A stretch of 64,000 bases of DNA from Stratiolaelaps scimitus (GCA_019614645.1 JABWDB010000072.1:620001-684000), one strand, 5' to 3'. Counted from the first letter of the stretch, positions 11,601 to 21,654 are shown. The notes: generated by a model not told the origin, from the letters alone. A program made the numbers and translations.

Positions 11601-13300
11601 TATTTAAAATAATATATAAAACATATTGAAACAGAACGTGTATATGAAAATTAAAACAAAGAGAAAAATCTACGACAAAAAACTAAAAAATTATCCTAGA
11701 GGAACCCAGGAATTTTCCTATGGAGTCTTTCTTGGGAGTGATTAAGTTTCTTGTTTTTTAGAAAACGGTATTAGTATCTGTATAGGTATTCTGAAAAAAA
11801 ATCGCCAGTGGTTACCTTATCGAAACCGCTAAATTTTTGTTAAATTTCCATAGGATTGCGCAGCTTCACGACTACACCGTCTTCTCAGATGGCTCGATGC
11901 GGCAATTAACATAACTCATTTTTGTAATTTTTCTCTGAAAAACGGAGGCCCTGCTATAGGCTCTTTTGTGAGCCTAATGGTTTGTCTCAACGGTCGATGT
12001 ATTGTTCGTCCTATACAGCAGCATCTTCCTGATATAACTATATATTCTTCTCGTATATATATCGTTGAATAGTTGCTGAGGGAGGAGGGCCGACAACTGA
12101 TGATGGATATATAGATAAGTAGCTTCAATCTCCGGGTATACTATTGGCATCCACACATGCCCTATTGACCATGGCGAGTGCCTATTAGTAATAACAAATT
12201 AATTGAAACTCGTCGCCATACAGAACCTCTTTTCTGGCTAACCTCGTAATTCAAGGTTACGGAATGATGGGCTTTTCTAAAAGCTTTCAGTACCTTCGTC
12301 TTTAGGATCTGCCTCTTTCATGTGGAACACACAGAGTCACGCAGACCCTTTCACCCTCCTAATTAGTTGCAAGTTCTTTCTTGAAGGACGGCTCGGCTCA
12401 AGCCATAAATGACCCTTCAGCGCCCAGAACATTCCCACAGCAACTTTTTTCTCCAGCCGCACGACGCTTGACTTTAAGATCTGTCATAAACTCCCATGGC
12501 TACCGGTCGCGAGAAGGTAGAGTTACGCGTTACCTCTCCCGGGTGTTGGGGTTACATTGAGCTGTTCCGCAAACGCGTTCGTGTTTTCCATATGTTTTCG
12601 TCCGTCGTGTAGAGAATATAGCTGATTCCTTCGTGTGTGTGGCCCGATGCTCTCACACCAGCTATGTCGTTTGCTCTGCGACATTTTATGATCCGTAAAA
12701 TTAATACTTTCTGGACCTCGAGATATGCTAGCCCTTACTAACGACTTGCACGGATACGGCTCTTGTCTGTTATTATGATTATTATTAGTATAAACAGAGC
12801 GGAACATCACAGCTGACATTTCACTTGAATTGCACCACCTCTACGAAGAACTTAAATTTGATATTTTAGTTACTCAGACAGCCTTGAATTAATGTCTCTT
12901 ATCGCTCTTGATATGTACGTATCAAAAGTATAATCGCATTTTCCGCTATGAGCTGTCTACGTTTCTTAAGCATTTGGCTAAAGTGCAAAATACGATAAAT
13001 GTCTTACTAACCTATGACCGATATAACACTGCCGATATTCGCAAAGTAGGCACAGCAATATAATAAATAACAGTTTCTTTAGCAGCTCTGGACAGTTTTT
13101 TTACAGCCTGTTGTACCTCGTCGATTGTTCGGTGTTTCAAAGCGCCGTAATGACAAGCGGCCACTACGCAACCAGTCATGATTCATCAAGTGTCGCAGTT
13201 GTCCGTCAAAAGTCAAGCAAATGGCGGGTATTTGACAGACAACGATTGATGAAGCATCTTCTGTTGATGTCGCATCGGATCAACATTGGACGGATATAGG
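8700..13300. other. Unassigned stretch
   Basis: No recognisable protein gene. All open frames are short and unlike known families. A tRNA-like segment lies at 10698-10760 (listed separately). Confidence 0.45.
10698..10760 (+). repeat. tRNA-like 5' half (pseudo-tRNA or SINE remnant)
   Basis: The segment GCCGAGTGGTTGAATTCC near 10710 resembles the A-box and D-arm of a Ser/Leu-type tRNA. No convincing B-box or acceptor pairing follows, so it is not a functional tRNA. It could equally be a chance match. Confidence 0.2.
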
Positions 13301-13616
13301 CACTCGGATTTTTTCCCGGGCTTAAATATTCATACATGCATGCATAAACGTCCGCACATACATAATACACATAACCTGTATGCTAAACACCGATATAGAT
13401 ATATACATGCATGAATATCACGCCGGCTTTCAGCCAGCACGCAATAGTAGGTTGCCACGCTGATCGGCACAGACTGAGGAGTCGACCGGCTGGCGGCAAG
13501 GCAGCGGAGCAAACTGCACGGAGATTCTTGGCTCAGTACACATACGTTTCGAGCCGAACGATGAACTGCTATTTTAACATCATGGTGATGCAACACAATT
13601 CAACGCCAGTGATCCG

Positions 13617-14159
13617 ATGATCAGAAGCCGTGGGGAAACATTTCCAGTCCTCCTGAACACATGGGCGTTTCGGCTCGAACGTGTATTGAGGACACGTTAT
13701 TACGCCGCTTCCCGTATCCCGTTCGGCTGGATTATACGGCCGATTGCAGCGCCGTCAACCAGCCGCCGCCGCCTTCGGCCGGCCATAGCTGGTGAAAGTG
13801 CTGCAAGATTTGCTTTTTCGTTGTCACTCGAAACGCGTACCGAACCTCGAAGGATTACGTCGTCAACAACGACCAGGATAGGAACACGGTGCAGGAAAAT
13901 GCAGGACGTGAAAGAACTCTACCCTGCAGGGTTTACCCTGCGTCGGTGGGTGCCCTTCCTCTCTCTCTCTCTTTCTTTCGTATCTCGCTGTATTCTGCGA
14001 AGCGAACGTGTCATAGTACGTTCTAATGCATTCAACACCCTATTCCCTGTTAGATTGGTGCGCGGCGCGAGGATACTGGTGGAGAACAGACTGCCAAGTG
14101 TGAGACAGGTGTTCAGCCTTCTTCTGCATCCGAAGGGACTATTCAGTATACTAAGCTAG
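13617..14159 (+). CDS. Unrecognised 180-codon open frame (doubtful)
   Basis: An ATG-started open frame of 180 codons in a GC-richer pocket (about 13430-14160). The product would be rich in Arg and Ser with no domain, signal peptide or motif I recognise, and includes a CT-repeat-encoded Leu/Ser run. Chance alone would give about one frame of this length per 64 kb on six frames, and GC-rich DNA makes it likelier. I see no promoter or splice signals that single it out. It is recorded as an exon candidate only. Confidence 0.12.
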   Translation: MIRSRGETFPVLLNTWAFRLERVLRTRYYAASRIPFGWIIRPIAAPSTSRRRLRPAIAGESAARFAFSLSLETRTEPRRITSSTTTRIGTRCRKMQDVKELYPAGFTLRRWVPFLSLSLSFVSRCILRSERVIVRSNAFNTLFPVRLVRGARILVENRLPSVRQVFSLLLHPKGLFSILS

Positions 14160-15572
14160 CTGAGATTTATAAGATCTCTGTCCTGTGCTTCAAGCGAATC
14201 TGTACGGTGTAGTGCTGGCTACGAGATTCCGAAGTCGCATCAGTTGTTATATACTAGAACGAGCCCGCCCCGTGCCATTAGTAAAATCATTGGAAGCGAA
14301 AGTGTACAGAATACATACATATGGATAAAATACGTCAAAGTAGTGAGAAGAGTTAATAAAACGACGGCAAGGTGACGTGTTTGGGACGTCGCCCTTGTGC
14401 TTGCTTGCCCAAGTGAAGCCAACGATAGAGAGTCGATCGAGATGTCGCCGCCTTAGAGCTGAATTTGGGGCGGGGGATCAATAATAGAAGAATAAGGGTT
14501 CTTCAGAGGATTTAGATAAGATTTAGCTCTAGAATAGCGAAAACAATTGTCAACACCTTCGACAAAGGAACAAGATGTACAAACTCGTCGAAACACCAAT
14601 CTGCACATGCTTTTCAAGGCATGTACATACAATATATAAAGACGACTATATCTTATCAGTTCAGTCAAGCTGAATAATAAAGGATACAATTGGAAGGAAA
14701 CGAATCGCCTGAATTGTCCAACGTTTCGTAGTTCTTGCAACTGAAATGGTGTGCTAACATTATTCTGTAGTATGCATAATTCTTTATCGTTTCGCTGAGT
14801 AGGCAGAAAAATGGTTAAATCGATTATTCTAGTTCACTTGACACTTGTTTACTCCTTCTCATTGTATGTTCTTTTGCCCTATATTGTGGCTCACCGTCAA
14901 CATTTTCCAATTCCCCAAGGGCTATCCACGCTCGTACGAACAATAAAATACTACCATTCGAATGACAATAGAATAAAATAACAGGCACGTTGTCACCTGT
15001 CCCTAGCCGCATCCAGAGCGCAGGATTCTCCCTTAGCAGATCTGTGACGGTTGCAATACATTAGATAGCATGTATGGATCTCCTTACCTGCAACAACAAA
15101 GGGAGATAATTAGAGATAATCTCACACTACTCTGTTTTCTTCGCGGTGATCATTCCGAGTCAAATGGTTATTCGTTCGTAGCCGTAATCATTCGAATGCA
15201 CAAATAAATGCAGCCACGTCCGCACATGCGCCACCGCAACAGTTCCCCATACCGAAGCAACAGGTAAAACAAACAGACAATTCATTCTAGCAAACAAAAT
15301 GGACAAGGTGACCATTTGAACCTTTTTCTTGCTTCATCTCAACGCGAGTTTGAGATATGGGAGAGCAAATGCTGCTAGGGGTGCGACGCTGCGGTATGAA
15401 CCGTAATCACCATAATGTGGTTTGGCAAAGTGGGATAGGCCTGTAAAATGGACATATACGAGTTGATAAGGCAACGGTAGATTCAGAAGATTGGTCTTAT
15501 CTCGTAAAACTCCAAACGAAAACGTGATGGAGTCAGAAATGGAGCCACGCCAACCCTAGCCGATACGTCTTC
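14160..15572. other. Unassigned stretch
   Basis: Only short frames on either strand. Nothing recognised. Confidence 0.45.
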
Positions 15573-15597
15573 TATATATATATATATATATATATAT
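15573..15597. repeat. (TA)n microsatellite, left flank of the copia insertion
   Basis: This TA tract is cut by the copia element and resumes at 22117. The element landed inside it, so a TATAT target duplication (15593-15597 and 22117-22121) is present but not independently informative. Confidence 0.9.
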
Positions 15598-16059
15598 TGT
15601 TGAAATTGTGAATGTTGTTCACTGTCGACGCTTCCATATAGAGTTAAAGCAGAACGTATGTGCAACTAGATATTCAGTATAGATAGGTACGCGCGTATAG
15701 GTATAGCATATTGTAGTTTGAGTAATATTCTGTCCTAATGCTAGGATCCTTAAGTTGAAACGAAAGGTGCACCTAGCGAACTAGCTGGTACCCTTAAGCA
15801 TTATAGAGAGAGAAGGAGATGAGTGTGCAAGGATAGGCTACGACGGCCTCTGGGAGGCCCACTCGGTTTAATGTAAGAAGGCACTAATAAACGAGAAGGA
15901 GGGGTCTCGGAACTTCACTTGGTGACCAGCACTCGACCCGTGCACATCGAGTCCCGCTGCCGTACTCCCATCCTTCAATATACCTCGAATCAAAGTGTGT
16001 TGTCCTTTCTTAAGAGTTAAGTAAGAACTTGAGCTAGAGGACCAACGAAAAACCCAACA
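15598..16059 (+). repeat. 5' LTR of copia element
   Basis: Begins TGTTGAAATTG and ends CCAACA, so it has the canonical TG...CA ends. It matches 21655-22116 with no difference seen by eye over 462 bp. An AATAAA at 15886-15891 is a plausible polyadenylation signal. No convincing TATA box was settled on. Confidence 0.97.
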
Positions 16060-16181
16060 CGTTATCGGCACAATTGCTACGTTAGGACTGGACAAGGACA
16101 ACGGTTAACAGAACACACCAGGTTAGTGTGCAAAGTACTATAGATAAGAAATACCAAGGGTGACAAAAGAATCCAACAGAG
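16060..16181 (+). promoter_or_regulatory. Copia leader with presumed primer-binding site
   Basis: The sequence right after the 5' LTR, CGTTATCGGCACAATTGC, is where the tRNA primer should anneal. It partly resembles the initiator-tRNA-type sites of copia elements: GTTATCGG against the common GGTATCAG, or against the half-tRNA site used by Drosophila copia. The match is imperfect and I could not identify the primer tRNA. The gag ATG follows at 16182. Confidence 0.5.
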
Positions 16182-17930
16182 ATGGCACTACATACTAACG
16201 AGTCAAGTACTGGTAGCGGTAATTCACGAAGCTCAGACAATCCGATTGTCTTAGCAGATGGAGGTAGAAACTATCTCTCTTGGATCACCCTCATGCCCAT
16301 ATACATTCAAGCTGAACAATATGCCTGGGAGGTAGTGTCGGGAACCCTTACACCCCCAGATGTACCAAAAAACACACTGCCCACTGATGCACAGATAAAA
16401 CAGCAAGAACAGTACGACATTGGAAATAAGCGTGCTCGATTAATCTTATTTAAGTCACTCCACCCCCATATTGTGATCAACCTCTTCTACGGAGTCACTG
16501 CCAGTGTGGATGCCTCGTCAATATGGACTAAGGTCAAAGCTACATATGGTAGACAAAGTGGTGTACTTAAAGATCAGGCGATATCCCGTTTCATGAATTA
16601 CAAATTTAGCCCAACCAGAACAGTCGTCGACAATATCAACCGGTTTAAGCAGTTAATGTACACCCTCGATGAGGTTGGAGCAAGTATTGATGTAGACATT
16701 GCAACTGCACGACTCGTGGATGCGTTACCCAGAGAATGGGAACCATTTAAGATGGCGTGGAGTACAAAATCACCAGATGACAAAAATCTCCCTTCGCTCT
16801 TAGAAATGGTTAATGCCGAAGCGGCACGGCAAGCCAGAACCGGTGCCGACACGGCCACAGCACTAATGGCGCGCGCTGGGCTGAACCCTCGACCTAATAA
16901 CAGTTTTCAACGTCGCAGTATGTATCAGGACAAATCAACCGGGCATTTCCCCGCGAAACAATATCAGCACCCAAAGACACAACCTTCCCGTTACCCCCAG
17001 CCCAGAAAGTTTGAAGGAAGCTGTTTTAGATGCAACAAAAAGGGGCATATGGCACGAAACTGTCGGTGTCCACCCCAGCAACAGAAAGGTGAAACGCATA
17101 ATGTAGAAGGAGTCAGAAAAGATATACCTAACACAGATGAGACGAACAGAAGAGCCGAGGTGTTTGTATCCGATCTGGACGGGCAAGCCGAAGAGTTCGT
17201 AGTAGATAGTGGATCGAGTCACCACGTCGTGAACAACAAAAAGTGGTTCACGAGCATTAAGAAAACCAACGGTATAGATCATGTGAGAGTGGGCAGCGCT
17301 CACAGTCTAAAATGTCATGGTGAGGGAATCGTTAGGTTCGAAGTACATGAAAACGATTGTGTAAGAACCGTGGAACTCCAAGGGGTGCTGTTCGTACCCA
17401 AGATGAGACGCAACCTGATCTCAGCCGACATGCTGATAGATGCCGGCTACACGGTGCACGCTGACAAAACTGGCCTCAGAATGCGGAGAGAAAATGAGGA
17501 ACTGACCGCTGAACGAAAGAACGGTCTGTTCCTTATGTATGGGACGATCCTCAGCGCAACGACAGAAACCGCTGAAGGGTTGCAGGCAGAACCGGCAGAG
17601 AAGGTGAGCCTGCGGCTTGCACATGAGGCACTAGCCCATGTAGGCAAAGAAAAGGTGAAGGAGATCCTAAAACGAGAGGGGATCGAATTTAATGATGACC
17701 TGCAAAACTGCGAAGCCTGCATGAGGGGCAAACAACACCGCGGGACATACCACTCACGTCCAAAAGACTCAAAGGCAAAGGTAGTCGGACGAATCCACGC
17801 TGACCTATGTACGCCGGCTGTAAAATCAATGGGAGGTACAAAGCACTTCATGTGCCTCACCGATGAGTACAGTAGGTACAGGAGTGCCTACTATCTCAAG
17901 TCAAAAGACGAAGCGGCTGACTGCGTCTAG
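16182..17930 (+). CDS. gag-pol: Copia Gag, protease and N-terminal integrase (ends at in-frame TAG)
   Basis: First part of the copia polyprotein, 582 codons. Residues 1 to about 280 form the Gag capsid region (UBN2/copia-type). A CX2CX4HX4C zinc knuckle follows at residues 281-294 (17022-17063), which binds the RNA genome. The aspartic protease has its DSG at residues 342-344 (17205). The integrase zinc domain has H481, H486, C510 and C513. The integrase core begins with the first catalytic aspartate at residue 541 (17802). The frame then stops at TAG, 17928-17930, and continues in the same frame beyond it. A product ending here would hold Gag and protease but no working integrase or reverse transcriptase. 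The start is the first ATG after the leader. Confidence 0.95.
   Translation: MALHTNESSTGSGNSRSSDNPIVLADGGRNYLSWITLMPIYIQAEQYAWEVVSGTLTPPDVPKNTLPTDAQIKQQEQYDIGNKRARLILFKSLHPHIVINLFYGVTASVDASSIWTKVKATYGRQSGVLKDQAISRFMNYKFSPTRTVVDNINRFKQLMYTLDEVGASIDVDIATARLVDALPREWEPFKMAWSTKSPDDKNLPSLLEMVNAEAARQARTGADTATALMARAGLNPRPNNSFQRRSMYQDKSTGHFPAKQYQHPKTQPSRYPQPRKFEGSCFRCNKKGHMARNCRCPPQQQKGETHNVEGVRKDIPNTDETNRRAEVFVSDLDGQAEEFVVDSGSSHHVVNNKKWFTSIKKTNGIDHVRVGSAHSLKCHGEGIVRFEVHENDCVRTVELQGVLFVPKMRRNLISADMLIDAGYTVHADKTGLRMRRENEELTAERKNGLFLMYGTILSATTETAEGLQAEPAEKVSLRLAHEALAHVGKEKVKEILKREGIEFNDDLQNCEACMRGKQHRGTYHSRPKDSKAKVVGRIHADLCTPAVKSMGGTKHFMCLTDEYSRYRSAYYLKSKDEAADCV
17928..17930 (+). other. In-frame TAG inside the integrase core
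   Basis: A single amber codon between the first and second catalytic residues of integrase, followed by CAA. The UAG-CAR context resembles the start of the tobamovirus readthrough signal, but splitting an enzyme core is an unlikely place for programmed readthrough. A recent nonsense mutation is the simpler reading. Confidence 0.8.
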
Positions 17931-20258
17931 CAATATACACGCTGGTTTCGAAACACGACTGGAAAAAACATAACGGAATTCCACTCTGATGGAGGGCTCG
18001 AGTTTAGAAATGCTAAAATTACCAAGATATTGGATGCCATAGGAGCCACCCAAACCTTCTCTAACCCCTACACCCCGCAACAGAATGGTATAGCAGAGAG
18101 GGCTAACAGAACCCTATTAGATCTGACCCGCACGCTACTAATCAGCACAGGTCTCCCAAAAACACTGTGGACCGAAGCTTTGAACTTCAGTCTGCAGATT
18201 CTCAACGCGATAACTATTATACCTGATGAAAATAAGACCTCATACGAAATCATCCACAGGACGAAACCGTACCTTGGAAAAGTGCAAGCATTTGGGTCGC
18301 GATGCTTCTACTACAATCAAAAATTCCAAAAAGGTAAACTAGAACAAAGGGGTCTACCCGGAATAATGGTCGGAATCACTGACCTAGGAACAGGATATAG
18401 AATTTGGATTCCGGGCACAAAGACAGTTATAACCAGTAAGGATGTGTCGTTCCCAAAAACAAGCCCACTTCACCCTCCAAAAGAAACTGATGCCGAGCAA
18501 CCCGGGTCGTCACGACGGCCTGAAGAACGAGCAAGCGATGAAGGAGAGAGAGAGCAGACCGACTTTCTCACGGGGGAGCGTCTGACTGAGGAGGAGAGAG
18601 AAACCCCAGTAGCTGAACCCGAAAGGCTACGGCCAAGAAAACCAGAAGAAAGCAGCAACAGCAACCGAATGCGAAGCCAGCCTATTAGCGGCGATGGTAC
18701 CATGTCGGAGGCGAATGTGGCTGAGAATAAAGAGATGATAGAGCCAGGAACGCTCAGAGAAGCTCTGGACTCTCCACACAGAAGACATTGGCTAGAAGCC
18801 ATGAGAGATGAACTCAAGTCCATGAACGACCACAGAGTCTGGACTTTAACCGAACTGCCGAAGGGAAGAAAACCAATCGGATGTCGATGGGTATATAAGC
18901 TAAAGAGAGATGCAGACGGCCAGATAGACCGCTACAAAGCGAGACTGGTGGTGAAAGGGTACTCTCAGAAAGCCGGGATTGACTACAAAGAGTTGTTCAG
19001 TCCGGTGGCACGTTTTGAGACCATAAGAACGCTACTAAGCGTCGCAGCGGAGAAACGCTTGGTCCTGTATCAGTTCGACGTCAAGACGGCGTTCCTGAAC
19101 GCGGAGTTGGAAGAAGAAATATATATGTCACAACCTGAAGGGTTTGATGACGGAACAGATCGTGTGTGCAGGTTGAATAAGGCGTTATATGGCTTGAGGC
19201 AGGCGCCGCGATGTTTTCACAACAAGATTAGAGAGGTGTTTCAGCGAAAAGGGATGCGTCAGAGCAGAGCTGATCCGTGCGTGTTCTACTCTGAGGGAGG
19301 TGAACGGTTGATAGTATGCATCTACGTAGACGATGCGATAATTTGCGGAACTTCCGTGGAGATAATAAGGGATTTTCTAATTGATGTTGAAAGTGTCCTA
19401 GAGATAACATACGGACCTCTCAACTACTTCCTTGGAATAAATATTGATCAAAGAGAGAATGGAGACATCCATATCTCACAGGCAAACTACGCTAGGGAGA
19501 TACTGAGCAGATTCGACATGACGGACTGCAGACCGGCATGTACTCCGTCTGACAGTAATCTCTATTCCATGAGTACGGAAACTAGCGAAGAAACCTATCC
19601 GTACAGGGAACTCATTGGTTCATTAATGTATCTGGCAATGGGAACTAGACTCGATATAGCTTTTTCAATTGGATATTTATCACGATATCTCGAAAAACCA
19701 AATAGCGATCACTGGAATGCGGCTTTACGCATCCTTAGATATCTCAAAGCAACCCCCACACTGGGGATAACGTATAAAAAGGAAATAGCTAACGGTTCAC
19801 AAGCTTTCTCAGATTCTGACTTCGCATCCGACGTGGACACTCGAAAATCTACAAGTGGAACGCTGATCAAGAGACAGGGAGGTGCCATAATCTGGGCCTC
19901 GACAAGACAGTCGACAGTGGCTACTTCGACCACCGAGGCGGAGTTCATTGCAGCGGCCGAGGCGGCCAAATCTGTGTTGTGGGTCAACAACCTACTGCAT
20001 GAACTGGAGTGTGAGGGGGTGAGCACGTTGCATGTAGACAATCAGTCCGCTATAAAGTTAATTCAGAATCCGCAGTTCTACCGGCGTACTAAGCACATTG
20101 AGACCAAGTACTTCTTCATAAGAGATCTGGTCGAACGAAAAGAATTAAAGGTCGAATACGTTCCTACAGAACGGCAACAAGCGGACATCTTTACTAAGCC
20201 ACTACCGAAAGTGTCGTTCCAACGCATGAGACAATTAAGTGGTCTTGGTGAGACATGA
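17931..20258 (+). CDS. pol: Copia Pol continuation: integrase core, reverse transcriptase, RNase H
   Basis: The same reading frame as gag continues from the TAG at 17928 to TGA at 20256-20258; the first ATG after the stop is at 18030. The second and third integrase catalytic residues are the aspartate at 17988-17990 and the glutamate at 18096-18098, 35 residues apart (DD35E). Counting from the ATG at 18030, reverse transcriptase spans about residues 271-510, with the catalytic YVDD at 432-435 (19323-19334). RNase H follows with D595, E636 and D670 and a typical C-terminal HIETKYFFIRD segment. No other stop or frameshift is present. The TGA overlaps the ATG of the next frame. Confidence 0.95.
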   Translation, partial: QYTRWFRNTTGKNITEFHSDGGLEFRNAKITKILDAIGATQTFSNPYTPQQNGIAERANRTLLDLTRTLLISTGLPKTLWTEALNFSLQILNAITIIPDENKTSYEIIHRTKPYLGKVQAFGSRCFYYNQKFQKGKLEQRGLPGIMVGITDLGTGYRIWIPGTKTVITSKDVSFPKTSPLHPPKETDAEQPGSSRRPEERASDEGEREQTDFLTGERLTEEERETPVAEPERLRPRKPEESSNSNRMRSQPISGDGTMSEANVAENKEMIEPGTLREALDSPHRRHWLEAMRDELKSMNDHRVWTLTELPKGRKPIGCRWVYKLKRDADGQIDRYKARLVVKGYSQKAGIDYKELFSPVARFETIRTLLSVAAEKRLVLYQFDVKTAFLNAELEEEIYMSQPEGFDDGTDRVCRLNKALYGLRQAPRCFHNKIREVFQRKGMRQSRADPCVFYSEGGERLIVCIYVDDAIICGTSVEIIRDFLIDVESVLEITYGPLNYFLGINIDQRENGDIHISQANYAREILSRFDMTDCRPACTPSDSNLYSMSTETSEETYPYRELIGSLMYLAMGTRLDIAFSIGYLSRYLEKPNSDHWNAALRILRYLKATPTLGITYKKEIANGSQAFSDSDFASDVDTRKSTSGTLIKRQGGAIIWASTRQSTVATSTTEAEFIAAAEAAKSVLWVNNLLHELECEGVSTLHVDNQSAIKLIQNPQFYRRTKHIETKYFFIRDLVERKELKVEYVPTERQQADIFTKPLPKVSFQRMRQLSGLGET

Positions 20259-20728
20259 GCATGAAGGGAATGGCACTCGCGATGGTATTGAGCTTCATGG
20301 TCGCATGTACCCATGGATATTTTGACTATGAAGATTGTAGAGATGAATGCCGCAGGGGTAGTCTGAGCTGCATGATAATGGAATCTAGCCCTGAGAGCTT
20401 CACAAATGAGTGCATGAAGTCGGAAGCTGTGTGTAAGCAACGGGCATCACGAAACCAAGTGTGCCTGAGAAAGAACAAGCCGCCAATAGGAGGCGAAAAC
20501 ATATGGGACGACTACAACCAACACAATCATCACACCACAACGACAGAGACGCCCCCAACCGTACCTACATATGAACGGTGGATTATAGTGAATGGAATAA
20601 TGACACTGATACTGACCATAGTTATTGTGAGCTATATTGTATTTAAGATGCATGACCTATACAGGACACTACAGTACGAGCAAATAACAGACAATACGTA
20701 CACAATGACTACAGAGCCAACAGAGTAA
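20255..20728 (+). CDS. Env-like type I membrane protein of the copia element
   Basis: A 157-codon frame starting at 20255, where ATGA joins its start to the pol stop; a second ATG follows at codon 3. Residues 1-21 look like a secretory signal peptide (hydrophobic core, small residues near the end). The lumenal part, about 22-108, carries six cysteines at 28, 32, 39, 53, 60 and 70 (CX3C first) and a Thr-rich stalk near 93-104. Residues 109-130 are one strong transmembrane helix, followed by a 27-residue tail. This is the layout of a small single-pass surface protein. Its place after pol is where env-like genes lie in plant Ty1/copia elements such as SIRE1. I recognise no homologue. The overlap would allow termination-reinitiation, but a spliced RNA is also possible. 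Receptor-binding or fusion function is not shown. Confidence 0.75.
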   Translation: MSMKGMALAMVLSFMVACTHGYFDYEDCRDECRRGSLSCMIMESSPESFTNECMKSEAVCKQRASRNQVCLRKNKPPIGGENIWDDYNQHNHHTTTTETPPTVPTYERWIIVNGIMTLILTIVIVSYIVFKMHDLYRTLQYEQITDNTYTMTTEPTE

Positions 20729-20747
20729 ACAAAAAGGATGACCGCGT

Positions 20748-21494
20748 CTACTCCTGCGACCACAGAAGACGACGATTTCGACAGGTGCGACTGACGATCT
20801 GCGCGTTCGACGGACCGGCAAGCCGCTCCAGCTCACTAAGGGGTAGATGAATCACTGAGGTCCAGATGGGACGCATGCGGCCGGACCGCCGCAGCAAACA
20901 TAGGCCTAAGTCCCGAGACTGGCATAGCAGCATGTCCCCCACCGGTTCACAGGAGAACGACCTTGTTGGCAGGGCAGAATGAGGCTTTGCAGATATGGTA
21001 GATACCTCGATCCAAGGCGTCTGAATGGTTGTTGAAATGACTGGTTCGATGGCTGCTGCACTAGTGGCATTGTCAGGGACCGACGGGTGAGACTGACTAC
21101 TCTCTTCGCTTGTCTGGTTTGTGGGCATGGCAAGATACAGTGCGCCTACAGCGCTTAGTGTCGCGCACACCATGGCCATTGCACACAGGGCGGATCTGCG
21201 TCGGAGGGCCCGTGCGACGGTTCTGAAGACACCGACTCGGGATCGAGGATGCTGCCGAGGACATACGGAAGGCTGACTCCGAGGTGGGTCATTCACCATC
21301 ATGATCTCATCAGATTCAGAGGAGTGCGATGAACGACGATCGACTGGCACGAGTTCAAGTGTGGGTTGACATCGCTCCTCCGGAGCTAGGCCGTTGACAC
21401 GCGGAACGTGGAACATGCTCTGTGGTAGCTGAACAGAAAGTGAGCCAAGTCGCGGGATGCGGACCCAGACATACCAACCGACATTGGGATACAA
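20748..21494 (-). CDS. Antisense type II membrane glycoprotein-like ORF in the copia element
   Basis: A 248-codon ATG-started frame on the strand opposite to gag-pol, lying between the sense membrane ORF (20-bp gap) and the 3' LTR. Residues 1-100 are polar and end in a basic cluster (RTVARALRRR). Residues 101-123 form one hydrophobic membrane-spanning segment. The part beyond it has N-glycosylation sequons at N126 and N142 and cysteines at 182, 191, 199 and 238. Positive charge before the helix and sequons after it predict a type II orientation. The sense strand here has no competing frame of similar length. I recognise no homologue. Transcription could start from antisense promoter activity in the 3' LTR (160 bp upstream), which is inference. 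Confidence 0.6.
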   Translation of the reverse strand: MYPNVGWYVWVRIPRLGSLSVQLPQSMFHVPRVNGLAPEERCQPTLELVPVDRRSSHSSESDEIMMVNDPPRSQPSVCPRQHPRSRVGVFRTVARALRRRSALCAMAMVCATLSAVGALYLAMPTNQTSEESSQSHPSVPDNATSAAAIEPVISTTIQTPWIEVSTISAKPHSALPTRSFSCEPVGDMLLCQSRDLGLCLLRRSGRMRPIWTSVIHLPLSELERLAGPSNAQIVSRTCRNRRLLWSQE

Positions 21495-21639
21495 GGATTC
21501 AACCAGAGAGAGACACGAAATATTGAAGTACGTGACATAAAGTCACAACATGAACTGAACACAACAAAGAGACGAGTGGATAGGTAAATCAGTGTAACAC
21601 GAAGCTCACATCCTCATAGCAACGGAAAGAAGCGCCGAC

Positions 21640-21654
21640 AGGAAAACGGGGGAG
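21640..21654 (+). promoter_or_regulatory. Polypurine tract of copia element
   Basis: AGGAAAACGGGGGAG directly before the 3' LTR has one pyrimidine in 15. It is the expected plus-strand primer for reverse transcription. Confidence 0.9.

Noticed and set aside
15868..16101. Minus-strand 77-codon frame inside the 5' LTR, repeated in the 3' LTR at 21925-22167
   Set aside because: The two frames are the same LTR sequence read twice, and their starts lie in different flanking DNA, so the shared frame is a by-product of LTR identity. There is no domain or signal peptide.
16935..17303. Minus-strand frames within gag-pol (for example 16935-17303, 17447-17860, 18470-18823, 19709-20041)
   Set aside because: They overlap strongly conserved coding sequence in the sense frame and have no features of their own. 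They are shadows.
20078..20440. Minus-strand 120-codon frame across the pol end and env-like start
   Set aside because: Opposite to two supported sense frames, and no membrane or domain features like those of the antisense ORF at 20748-21494.
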